From: a virus | Length of the DNA: 26,297 bases | Virus record (IMG/VR): IMGVR_UViG_3300044957_000444 | Span: 1-26,297 of that record | Strand: one strand, 5' to 3' | Shown: piece after piece, positions 1 to 6,607 of the stretch | How positions within the stretch are numbered: position 1 is the stretch's first letter | How the letters are laid out: the number at the start of each line of letters is the position of its first letter | Notes under the pieces: model-generated | What the model was told of the DNA's origin: nothing | What the model saw: only the letters and a program-made list of their open reading frames with translations | Databases searched by the model: none | Translations under genes and position numbers: made by a program

Positions 1-360
1 ACTCCATCAGCTATTGTTGCTCGTGATAGTTCTGGTAACTTTATTGCTGGTACGATTACAGCAAACTTAACAGGAACAGCTACCTCTACAACTAATATAC
101 CAAATCTTACTGGTGATGTAACATCTATTGGTAATGCTACAAGTATTGCTGCAGGTGTTATTGTTAATGCTGATATAAATGCTAGTGCTGCTATTGCAGT
201 TTCTAAATTAGCAGCATCAACGATTTCTGGTGTTTCATTAGGATCTAATTTAGGTACATTAACTTTGAATACATCTGGAAATGGTATTTCCGGTTCTACA
301 ACTTATAATGGAAGTAGTGGTACTACATTTACTGTTACCTCTAATGCTACTTCAGGAAAT
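1..360 (+). repeat. Long in-frame direct repeat, copy 1 of the fibre shaft
   Basis: This stretch is almost identical to 898-1257 (offset 897 nt, a multiple of three), with only scattered differences. It encodes the same shaft repeats, beginning TPSAIVARDSSGNF. The copy may extend upstream of the window. Confidence 0.9.
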
Positions 361-3300
361 ACTGTATCAACTATTGTTCAAAGAGATAGTTCTGGTAATT
401 TTAGTGCTGGTATTATTACTGCATCAAGTTTTAGTGGTTCTGGTTCTTCACTAACGGGTATTGTAACTTCTCTTACTGCCGGATCTGGTATTTCACTTAA
501 TCAATCCACAGGTAATGTAACGATTACTGCAACTGGTGGTGGTGGTGGATCTTCTCAATTTGTAACTACGGCAGCAGGTATTCATACTTTAAGTAATGTT
601 GGAATCGGAACCACAAATCCAACAAGTGCATTAACAGTTTCTGGTGATGCAAGAGTTACTGGTGTGGTGACTGCATCAAGCTTTGTAGGTAATCTTACAG
701 GTACTGCAACATCAACGACAAATATACCAAATCTTACTGGTGATGTAACTTCTATTGGTAATGCTACAACTATTGCTGCAGGTGTTATTGTTAATGCTGA
801 TATAAATGCTAGTGCAGGGATTGTAGATACTAAATTAGCAACCATAAGTACTGCTAATAAAGTTAGTAATAGTGCTACCACCGCAACTAATGCAAATACT
901 CCATCAGCTATTGTTGCTCGTGATAGTTCTGGTAACTTTATTGCTGGTACGATTACAGCAAACTTAACAGGAACAGCTACCTCTACAACTAATATACCAA
1001 ATCTTACTGGTGATGTAACTTCTATTGGTAATGCTACAACTATTGCTGCAGGTGTTATTGTTAATGATGATATAAATGCTAGTGCTGCTATTGCAGTTTC
1101 TAAATTAGCAGCATCAACGATTTCTGGTGTTTCATTAGGATCTAACTTAGGTACATTAACTTTGAATACATCTGGAAATGGTATTTCCGGTTCTACAACT
1201 TATAATGGAAATAGTGGTGCTACATTTACTGTTACCTCTAATGCTAGTTCAGGAAATACTCCATCAACTCTTGTTCAAAGAGATAGTTCTGGTAACTTTA
1301 TTGCTGGTACGATTACCGCCACATTTAGCGGAAATGTAACTGGTGATTTAACTGGTGCAGTTACATCTTCAGGTGCAAATGGTCAACTTGTCAGATTAGA
1401 TGATCGTATTATTGAACCAAGTGCTCTAACTGCAGGAAGATTGCAGTTTGGATTTACTTCTTGGAACAATAACAATGGTTCTCCATATGCTGATTATTTA
1501 CATTTAAGATCTTATACAGATGCTAGTGGTGGTAATGATAATTTAGTCATGTTCCGAAAGGATACCCTCGGAATGAGAATTTATCAGCAAAGTTTTGGAT
1601 CTACAACTGCATATTCTTCAGTAGCTGAGGTTCTTCTTAGCACAAATTACACCTCGTACGCGCCATCTCTGACTGGCACCGGTGCTTCTGGTACCTGGGG
1701 GATTTCAATTTCTGGTAATGCTAATAGCGCATCTACTGCTGGATCTGCTACAGTGGCTTCTTCTATCACAGGCGGAATCGCCAACGGAGCTGATAATTAT
1801 ATCAATTTAAGAGTCATTCGTAATGCCAACGCATCCCCTCTAGATGGCATGTACATAGGTTATGGCAACGGAGGCAGCGGAAATACTCGCCTCTATGGCG
1901 GAGGAAGCACTGGCAATCACGCTTACGTTGATGCCGATGGTAACATCTACAGATCTAGCGGAGGATATCAATATGTGTACAATACTGGTACCTGGGGGAT
2001 TTCAATTTCTGGTAATGCTAGTTCTGCAAGTAGTGCGCCTTTTGATGGATTAACATCTAAGGCAAGTGGCACTGGAACTTATACAACATCTGGAGACTTC
2101 AGAGCACCAATCTTCTACGATTCAAATAATACTGGGTATTATGTAGATCCTGCAAGTACTTCTAATCTTAATAAGTTTAGTGAGTTCACTATGGCTTATA
2201 ATAGTATGAATCCGATGTCTGCTAACTCTCCTTATGCTGCTAGATATTCTGGTTCTATTGGCTATAGAAATGGAACTATGGGTAATGGAACTACGGATTT
2301 TAATGTGATGTTTTCTAACTGGGGATCTGGATTTATAGATTCATGGAGCAGTCCTGGAAATGCTCCTGGTGGGTCTTCTCATTATGTAGGATTACAAGGA
2401 CTTCACTATAACCATGTAAATAACTCTCAAGGATATGGTTTCCAGATGGCTTGTGCAGGAGAATCTGATAACAGATTCTTTTGGAGAAGTGCGTGGCCTA
2501 ATTTAAGAAGCTGGGTGGAGATGATTCATTCTGGTAACTACACCTCCTACGCGCCATCTCTGACTGGCAGCGGTGCTTCTGGTACATGGGGGATTTCAAT
2601 TTCTGGTAATGCTAGTTCTGCAAGTAGTGCGCCTTTTGATGGATTAACATCTAAGGCAAATGGCACTGGAACTTATACAACATCTGGAGACTTTAGAGCT
2701 CCAATCTTCTACGACAGCAATAATACTGGATACTATACAGACCCAGCCAGCACTTCAAACTTAAATGTTGTTACAGCCAATGGAGGGATGTATGGGATAT
2801 GGTGGGAACCGATAGGCGTAGGTGGCAACAGCGGTAACGGTAGTTATTCCTATCGTATTTTCCAAGAAGGTGGTGCATGGAGTCACCCATATCCTGATTT
2901 AAGAATCGCATACCATACAGGTATTAAATTTGGTGCAAATTCTAGTTATGAAGGTATGCGATTCTACACTGACGCCGACATGCCAACATTGGTATTCCAA
3001 GTTAATGGTCCATCCGGCTACCTGTTCAAGTATAATTGGATGTACACCAATAGTACTGGTTTCTATTCTGGTGATAATAATGCTCATTGGAATCCAAATG
3101 TAGAAAGTTCATATGGTTCATGGCGATTAGTTGGAACTAGAAATGGTTGGACTGGAATTTATTTTGGATCTGGTGGAGACCAAGTCAATCATTTAATGTT
3201 TGAGAGCAATAATGGAGGGTTCTACTCCCAAAACAGTGGAAGATGGTGGCTGTATTACAGTTATGGAAATGCTTCTTGGGGTGTTAATACTTCTACAACA

Positions 3301-3681
3301 TCTTCATCTTATGCAATCTATTCTTCTGGAGCAATTTACTCCACAGGAAACATTGTTGCGTACTCAGATAGAAGAAGTAAAACTGACATTAAAGTAATTG
3401 ATAATGCTTTAGACAAATTATTAAATCTTCGTGGTGTAACTTACAGAAAAATAGATATAAAAACAAACAAAGTAAATGAAAAAATTGAATCAGGTGTTAT
3501 TGCTCAAGAAGTAAATGAGGTGTTTCCAGAAGTAGTGACTTATGCTGAAGATGTTGATGAGTATGGGGTATCCTATGGAAACTTTGCAGGACTCTTCATT
3601 GAGGCAATTAAAGAACAGACTACAATTATAAATAACTTGAAAAAAGAAATTGAAAATTTAAAATCTAAATTGGGAGAATAA
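1..3681 (+). CDS. Repeat-rich tail fibre protein with C-terminal S74 chaperone (5' partial)
   Basis: The reading frame is open from base 1 with no start codon in the window, so the gene begins upstream; 1,226 codons are visible. The first ~460 residues are low-complexity Ser/Thr/Gly/Asn repeats (motifs such as ARDSSGNFIAGTITA and NIPNLTGDVTSIGNATTIAA recur), typical of trimeric phage fibre shafts. The middle carries two copies of a Tyr/Asn-rich module with the motif FYDSNNTGYY.DPAS. The last ~105 residues, starting YSDRRSKTDI (Ser codon 3364, Lys codon 3379), match the peptidase S74 intramolecular chaperone: Ser plus a Lys five residues later, then GVIAQEVNEVFPE and a terminal coiled coil (AIKEQ..IINNLKKEIENL). 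In this family the chaperone trimerises the fibre and cuts itself off before that Ser. Probable role: receptor-binding fibre at the virion tip. Fibre function is inferred; the S74 domain is clear. Confidence 0.9.
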   Translation, partial: TPSAIVARDSSGNFIAGTITANLTGTATSTTNIPNLTGDVTSIGNATSIAAGVIVNADINASAAIAVSKLAASTISGVSLGSNLGTLTLNTSGNGISGSTTYNGSSGTTFTVTSNATSGNTVSTIVQRDSSGNFSAGIITASSFSGSGSSLTGIVTSLTAGSGISLNQSTGNVTITATGGGGGSSQFVTTAAGIHTLSNVGIGTTNPTSALTVSGDARVTGVVTASSFVGNLTGTATSTTNIPNLTGDVTSIGNATTIAAGVIVNADINASAGIVDTKLATISTANKVSNSATTATNANTPSAIVARDSSGNFIAGTITANLTGTATSTTNIPNLTGDVTSIGNATTIAAGVIVNDDINASAAIAVSKLAASTISGVSLGSNLGTLTLNTSGNGISGSTTYNGNSGATFTVTSNASSGNTPSTLVQRDSSGNFIAGTITATFSGNVTGDLTGAVTSSGANGQLVRLDDRIIEPSALTAGRLQFGFTSWNNNNGSPYADYLHLRSYTDASGGNDNLVMFRKDTLGMRIYQQSFGSTTAYSSVAEVLLSTNYTSYAPSLTGTGASGTWGISISGNANSASTAGSATVASSITGGIANGADNYINLRVIRNANASPLDGMYIGYGNGGSGNTRLYGGGSTGNHAYVDADGNIYRSSGGYQYVYNTGTWGISISGNASSASSAPFDGLTSKASGTGTYTTSGDFRAPIFYDSNNTGYYVDPASTSNLNKFSEFTMAYNSMNPMSANSPYAARYSGSIGYRNGTMGNGTTDFNVMFSNWGSGFIDSWSSPGNAPGGSSHYVGLQGLHYNHVNNSQGYGFQMACAGESDNRFFWRSAWPNLRSWVEMIHSGNYTSYAPSLTGSGASGTWGISISGNASSASSAPFDGLTSKANGTGTYTTSGDFRAPIFYDSNNTGYYTDPASTSNLNVVTANGGMYGIWWEPIGVGGNSGNGSYSYRIFQEGGAWSHPYPDLRIAYHTGIKFGANSSYEGMRFYTDADMPTLVFQVNGPSGYLFKYNWMYTNSTGFYSGDNNAHWNPNVESSYGSWRLVGTRNGWTGIYFGSGGDQVNHLMFESNNGGFYSQNSGRWWLYYSYGNASWGVNTSTTSSSYAIYSSGAIYSTGNIVAYSDRRSKTDIKVIDNALDKLLNLRGVTYRKIDIKTNKVNEKIESGVIAQEVNEVFPEVVTYAEDVDEYGVSYGNFAGLFIEAIKEQTTIINNLKKEIENLKSKLGE
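718..815 (+). repeat. Partial third copy of the fibre shaft repeat
   Basis: The segment encoding NIPNLTGDVTSIGNATTIAA and the following VIVNADINASA is nearly identical to parts of both flanking long repeats (about 94-190 and 990-1087). This gives three tandem-like modules within 1.1 kb. Confidence 0.8.
898..1257 (+). repeat. Long in-frame direct repeat, copy 2 of the fibre shaft
   Basis: Second copy of 1-360, in the same reading frame. The near-identity at the nucleotide level, including synonymous sites, points to recent duplication or gene conversion. Confidence 0.9.
1987..2173 (+). repeat. Distal fibre module repeat, copy 1
   Basis: Starts GGTACCTGGGGGATTTC and runs through the FYDSNNTGYYVDPAS motif. 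It matches 2581-2767 with few changes at an offset of 594 nt (in frame). A shorter related piece with the same TSYAPSLTG.GASGTWGISISGN motif lies at about 1648-1720. Confidence 0.85.
2581..2767 (+). repeat. Distal fibre module repeat, copy 2
   Basis: Second copy of 1987-2173, again ending in FYDSNNTGYY.DPAS, with Thr in place of Val after the second Tyr. It lies upstream of a unique segment that may be a receptor-contacting region. Confidence 0.85.
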
Positions 3682-3682
3682 C

Positions 3683-4114
3683 ATGGCATTGAGTAGAAAT
3701 TTTGAAATTCCTGGTACTGGGGTAACTGTTGATGATGCATATCATGTGATTGTTAATGTTACTACTGAAAAAAGATTACAAGATGTGCCACCGCCACCTG
3801 ATTCATCAACAAAAAGTGGTCTCACTGAAAATAAGAAAGGAGATCCTGTCTATTGGAAAAAGGGTTATACTGGTAGAATTACTTTAGAAGTTTATGCTTC
3901 TAAAGATGCCAGAGATAATGGAAAAAATCCAATTGGAGCTATTGGAGTTAACCCTACTGATGTTGTGCATCCAGACTTAAAAACAATATGCACCCCCGGA
4001 AAAGATTTTAAAGTTATTTTCTTTATTGATACAGATAGTTCTGATTCTATTTTAACACAAGCGTATAATCATTTAAAAACAACTGATTATTATAAAAATG
4101 CCGTAGAAGTATAA
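3683..4114 (+). CDS. Hypothetical protein downstream of tail fibre (143 aa)
   Basis: The ATG lies one base after the fibre stop codon, with GGGAG about 7 nt upstream (inside the fibre's last codons), so it is probably translationally coupled to the fibre. The product is soluble, with a Pro-rich loop (VPPPPDSS) near residue 38 and a beta-rich pattern (GYTGRITLEVYAS), and has no signal peptide or membrane segment. I do not recognise a named family. Its position directly behind the fibre gene suggests a small virion or fibre-assembly protein, but that rests on context only. Confidence 0.75.
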   Translation: MALSRNFEIPGTGVTVDDAYHVIVNVTTEKRLQDVPPPPDSSTKSGLTENKKGDPVYWKKGYTGRITLEVYASKDARDNGKNPIGAIGVNPTDVVHPDLKTICTPGKDFKVIFFIDTDSSDSILTQAYNHLKTTDYYKNAVEV

Positions 4115-4131
4115 TAAATAAAATAACAATT

Positions 4132-4347
4132 ATGAAACCTAAAATGATTGATCACGAAACACATCTTAAGCAAATTCTTGAAAATCAAAAAACTCTTTCA
4201 AATGAGATTCAAGAACTTTCAAATGTTCTTACAATTAAAAAAGAACAATTTTTAAAATTGCAGGGAATTGTAGAATATCTTTCTGCAAATGGTATTAAAG
4301 CAGAAGCAAACGAACAAGTAGAACTTCCTGAAAAAGTAGAAAAATGA
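4132..4347 (+). CDS. Small coiled-coil protein (71 aa)
   Basis: Short acidic/basic alpha-helical protein. Residues ~10-45 have heptad-like spacing of Leu/Ile (HLKQILENQKTLSNEIQEL), suggesting a coiled coil, followed by KLQGIVEYLSANGIK and an acidic tail. No Shine-Dalgarno is evident; ATAATAAATA at 4111-4120, just upstream, resembles a T4 late promoter element. The stop codon overlaps the ATG of the next, decayed reading frame (ATGA at 4344-4347). No named family recognised; probably part of the fibre/structural transcription unit. Confidence 0.65.
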   Translation: MKPKMIDHETHLKQILENQKTLSNEIQELSNVLTIKKEQFLKLQGIVEYLSANGIKAEANEQVELPEKVEK

Positions 4348-4581
4348 TTTATACCTGACAACTCACAAGTTTGAAGAGAAAAGATTCTTCAGACATTAAA
4401 AATATTAAAGTTCAAGGTGTAATTGAATATCTTGAGCAAACTGGAGTTACTTTTCCAACTGAAGAAGAAATTGCTGCAGAAACGGCGGAGGTAGCATTGG
4501 AATGAAGAAAATGGTGAATGGGTATTAGAAACCTTCCCAACACCTGAAGGAGGAGAGGGAAACGATACTCTTTCTCTTTGA
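4344..4581 (+). pseudogene. Decayed tandem relative of the preceding small gene
   Basis: An ATG overlapping the previous stop (ATGA) opens a frame that reads MIYT, hits TGA at 4356, then continues in the same frame as QLTSLKRKDSSDIKN and on through IKVQGVIEYLEQTGVTFP to a stop at 4503-4505. The segment KVQGVIEYLEQTGV resembles KLQGIVEYLSANGI of the upstream 71-aa protein, so this looks like a duplicated copy. A different frame then continues as WNEENGEWVLETFPTPEGGEG to a stop at 4579-4581, suggesting a second lesion (frameshift) near 4500. It could instead be restarted at TTG 4371 (44 aa). A sequencing error cannot be excluded. Confidence 0.55.
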
Positions 4582-4587
4582 TTACTT

Positions 4588-4611
4588 GGAGGAGTAACCC
4601 TCCTTTTTTTT
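4588..4611 (+). terminator. Rho-independent terminator closing the fibre unit
   Basis: GGAGG (4588-4592) pairs with CCTCC (4599-4603) around a 6-nt loop and is followed at once by eight T residues. It ends the + strand fibre/structural transcription unit. Confidence 0.8.
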
Positions 4612-4614
4612 ATT

Positions 4615-4621
4615 CTAAATA
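4615..4621 (+). promoter_or_regulatory. Possible T4-type late promoter (CTAAATA)
   Basis: CTAAATA resembles the T4 late octamer TATAAATA. It lies 20 nt upstream of the ATG at 4642 and just after the terminator, where a new transcription unit would start. This is a motif match only. Confidence 0.4.
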
Positions 4622-4641
4622 CTTAAAATTGCTTCCCATTT

Positions 4642-4833
4642 ATGTCAACAAGGGAATGGAATAATCCCACCAGAGAACCCTGGAATGGGCCAATACATAA
4701 AATTTTAAAAGCAATCGATAATCATACCAAATTATATCTTAAGACTGGTGATAAATGGCACGAAAAAAAAGCACAAATACTTAGAGAATATGTTTTAGAT
4801 CTTAAAAAATGGATTCATAAAGAAGAATTATAA
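4642..4833 (+). CDS. Hypothetical small basic protein (63 aa)
   Basis: Begins MSTREWNNPTREPWNGPIHK; Trp- and Lys-rich with a predicted helical second half (HEKKAQILREYVLDLKKWI). No signal peptide or membrane span. It has its own small unit behind a terminator and a late-promoter-like CTAAATA, and no obvious Shine-Dalgarno. It converges with the lysozyme frame on the other strand, overlapping it by 6 nt at 4828-4833. Family not recognised. Confidence 0.65.
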   Translation: MSTREWNNPTREPWNGPIHKILKAIDNHTKLYLKTGDKWHEKKAQILREYVLDLKKWIHKEEL

Positions 4834-5337
4834 AATTTTATATCCAGTATTCCAAAGATTTCCCTCTGCCTTTCTTCTACGAGCAAGTCCTACCTCAACA
4901 TTACTACCAGGATTACGATAAAGATAAAGAGCATCGGGCACTAAGTTCCACTCTTTATTCTTTAATCTTCGTGTAATTGTAGCAAAATCCCCAGAACCAA
5001 AAAAGTCAGCCCCAAGATTGTAAGCAAAACTAAGAAGAGCACCGCGTTGTCCATCATTCATCTCACTCCAATAAGGTATTTTTGAGAGTTTAGGAATAAA
5101 CTCAGTTTTAATTTGATTGATTAATAAATCATCTGCTGTTATTTGTGAAATTTTTTGACCAAGATAAAATGGATTTCCATTCATATCTCTGGTGCTTCCC
5201 CATCCAATCGTAATTGGAACTCCACCAGATAAAGGATCTGGATATGCCTCCAGATGACAACCTTCAAACTCTTTAATTAACTCTACTCCTTTAGCAGGTA
5301 TATCATACTTGCTGTTAGAAGAAGTAGAGTTTTCTAC
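4828..5337 (-). CDS. GH24-type phage lysozyme domain, likely expressed by -1 frameshift
   Basis: The frame encodes a complete GH24 muramidase: KGVELIKEFEGCHLEAYPDP (catalytic Glu in FEGC), PITIGWGSTRD, a helical core (QRGALLSFAYNLG) and the C-terminal signature GLARRRKAEGNLW. An ATG-started version (from 5184) would lack the catalytic Glu and half the active site, so it cannot be the real start. Upstream in this frame there is no ATG, GTG or TTG before an in-frame TGA just ahead of the slippery site. The frame is entered exactly by a -1 slip on A-AAA-AAG (5343-5337) at the end of the upstream peptidase gene. Coordinates start at the first codon after the slip; 169 residues. An ATT start at 5277, behind AAAGGAG, is a weaker alternative. 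Role: cleavage of host peptidoglycan for lysis. Confidence 0.85.
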   Translation of the reverse strand, partial: VENSTSSNSKYDIPAKGVELIKEFEGCHLEAYPDPLSGGVPITIGWGSTRDMNGNPFYLGQKISQITADDLLINQIKTEFIPKLSKIPYWSEMNDGQRGALLSFAYNLGADFFGSGDFATITRRLKNKEWNLVPDALYLYRNPGSNVEVGLARRRKAEGNLWNTGYKIL

Positions 5338-5362
5338 TTTTTTACTTCAAAAATTCTCCCCC
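5326..5362 (-). promoter_or_regulatory. Candidate programmed -1 ribosomal frameshift signal
   Basis: Reading on the - strand: a purine-rich Shine-Dalgarno-like GGGGGAG (5362-5356), 12 nt, then the heptamer A-AAA-AAG in the correct phase (GTA AAA AAG then stop TAG). The sequence AAGTAGA overlapping the heptamer and stop can pair with TCTACTT around a 4-nt AAAC loop. The same heptamer with an upstream internal Shine-Dalgarno drives -1 frameshifting in E. coli dnaX. The hairpin here overlaps the slip site instead of lying 5-9 nt downstream, so its role is uncertain. Confidence 0.65.
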
Positions 5363-6029
5363 ATCCATCACTTCCACCAGGACACCAACGATACTTAAGC
5401 ACTTCTTTTGAATATCTTGCTCCTTTACCATTCATAACAGGTCCGGTATATCCATCATTCAAACTTCCATAAGGATCATTTACAACATAAGATTGACCGT
5501 CCTCAGATTTACCAATTACAACAAGCATATGCCCACCAGTAGGAGCAGACAAAGAGCCTCTATGAAGAATCCCAATAACAACAGGTCGTTCAGCAGCAAT
5601 CTCACGATCCAAATCTGCGAAAGTAAGATTGTAACTAAACCGAGATTGAATACCATAAGAAGCTAATACCTTGGTTTGTACTTCGTGATCTGTTGTGTCT
5701 CCTATCTGAAATACTTTGGTTACATAGGCATCATCTCCTTGTGCTCCTTTGAGAGTTCCTGGTTTAAAATACTCAAGACACATTGCACAAGCAGATGAAT
5801 TACAAGTGCGTTGTGCATCTCTATAATTGTCTGTTTGTGGAAAATAAGGAACATCAAGCACAGAAGATTTTGGTTTTTCTGGTTTTGTTCTATAGATTCT
5901 TACCCAGTTTGATGTATCATCAATCAAAGGTGAATCAATTAAATCTTTTTCAAGTTGTTCCACAGCAGCAACGTGCTTTGGATTTTTTTCATCATAATAC
6001 TGAAAGAAATTATGTAAATCAATTTTCAT
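5334..6029 (-). CDS. C39-like cysteine peptidase, N-terminal domain of a two-part endolysin
   Basis: 231 aa. Residues ~57-195 fit the Peptidase_C39_2 / papain-like fold: LDVPYFPQTDNY, then Cys76 in RTCNSSACAM, His167 in GGHMLVVIG and Asp185 in VVNDPYG, a complete Cys-His-Asp triad. No signal peptide. The ATG is preceded by GGAG at 8 nt. The first 55 residues form a charged leader of unknown role. The stop TAG sits directly after a slippery A-AAA-AAG, and a -1 slip would extend the protein by 169 residues of GH24 lysozyme (total 400 aa). Known relatives cleave peptides; here an amidase/endopeptidase acting on peptidoglycan cross-links is plausible, giving a muramidase plus peptidase endolysin. 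The substrate is inferred from context. Confidence 0.85.
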   Translation of the reverse strand: MKIDLHNFFQYYDEKNPKHVAAVEQLEKDLIDSPLIDDTSNWVRIYRTKPEKPKSSVLDVPYFPQTDNYRDAQRTCNSSACAMCLEYFKPGTLKGAQGDDAYVTKVFQIGDTTDHEVQTKVLASYGIQSRFSYNLTFADLDREIAAERPVVIGILHRGSLSAPTGGHMLVVIGKSEDGQSYVVNDPYGSLNDGYTGPVMNGKGARYSKEVLKYRWCPGGSDGWGRIFEVKK

Positions 6030-6055
6030 TTTTTATCTCCATTAAAATAAGCAGT

Positions 6056-6064
6056 TTTTATAAT
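6056..6064 (-). promoter_or_regulatory. Possible late promoter for the endolysin gene
   Basis: ATTATAAAAA-like sequence about 30 nt upstream of the peptidase ATG, one mismatch from TATAAATA. It lies in a gap with no other gene. Motif match only. Confidence 0.3.
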
Positions 6065-6117
6065 GATTAGACAAATACTCACACAAAAAAATAATAAGAT
6101 TTGTGTGTATGGCATAT

Positions 6118-6282
6118 TTAGTATCTGAATTCGTTAATTTTATCGAGAACTTTATTTAAATACTTATGGGCAATTTTTTTAGGATCTGTGGTATATTGTG
6201 TGATTTGTTCTCGATATAAATCATCCTTACATTTTAATACCCAACTTTTGATTTCATCTTTCGTCAATTGATTTCGTGGCAT
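6118..6282 (-). CDS. Small hypothetical protein (54 aa)
   Basis: ATG at 6282 to TAA at 6118-6120. The peptide begins MPRNQLTKDEIKSWVLKC and continues through REQITQYTTDPKKIAHKYL to EFRY. It is charged and helical, with no membrane span. It fills an otherwise empty 320-nt gap, has a coherent amphipathic sequence and good codon structure, and resembles in style the short conserved proteins common in T4-like cyanophages. GGAG lies about 16 nt upstream, which is further than usual. No function recognised. Confidence 0.65.
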   Translation of the reverse strand: MPRNQLTKDEIKSWVLKCKDDLYREQITQYTTDPKKIAHKYLNKVLDKINEFRY

Positions 6283-6350
6283 AAAAAAAGAAAAGACTCC
6301 ATTCTTATATAGAACAAAATTTTTTTATATAAGAAAAATGAGTTAGAGTT

Positions 6351-6560
6351 TCAAAATATTCCTGGAAGAATTTGTCCAGTCGTAATGTAAGTACCAATAG
6401 CAATTACAAAACCCAGCATTGCTAATCTTCCATTTAATTTCTCAGCACGTTCTGCATAAGTTTCTGTTTCGTGTTGTGTCATGTCTTTCTCCGTAATGTA
6501 CATTTTAGGTTCGAGAGCAAATAGATTTTGTCTATTACCATCTTCTGTTGTTATAGTCAT
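6351..6560 (-). CDS. hli: High-light-inducible protein (Hli)
   Basis: 69 aa. The C-terminal half has the chlorophyll-binding LHC motif AEKLNGRLAMLGF (E-x-x-N-G-R-x-A-M-x-G-F) followed by a single membrane helix VIAIGTYITTGQILPGIF. The N-terminal TEDGNRQNLFALEPKMYI also resembles the start of cyanobacterial Hlips, favouring the long start. Hlips bind pigment and protect photosystem II under high light; phage copies are thought to keep host photosynthesis running during infection. A second in-frame ATG at 6482, with a good GGAG 6 nt upstream, would yield a 43-aa Hli containing the whole chlorophyll-binding helix. Confidence 0.93.
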   Translation of the reverse strand: MTITTEDGNRQNLFALEPKMYITEKDMTQHETETYAERAEKLNGRLAMLGFVIAIGTYITTGQILPGIF

Positions 6561-6576
6561 TTATTTAGTTTAGAAC

Positions 6577-6585
6577 TTATTTAGT
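6577..6585 (-). promoter_or_regulatory. Possible late promoter for hli (CTAAATAAG)
   Basis: CTAAATAAG lies 17 nt upstream of the hli ATG; a second ACTAAATAA touches the start codon. Both resemble the T4 late octamer. Confidence 0.4.
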
Positions 6586-6607
6586 GTAACAAGGAGTAGA
6601 ATTTCTG

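Noticed and set aside
582-881. 99-codon - strand frame inside the tail fibre
   Set aside because: Shadow of the repeat-rich fibre coding sequence; no start signal or family resemblance.
4828-5184. Lysozyme starting at the ATG at 5184
   Set aside because: This start would remove the catalytic Glu and the IGWG strand; homology continues upstream to the slippery site.
6079-6110. Imperfect inverted repeat ACACAAA/TTTGTGT in the 6030-6117 gap
   Set aside because: AT-rich with a 12-nt loop and no T tract in the correct place; not a convincing terminator.
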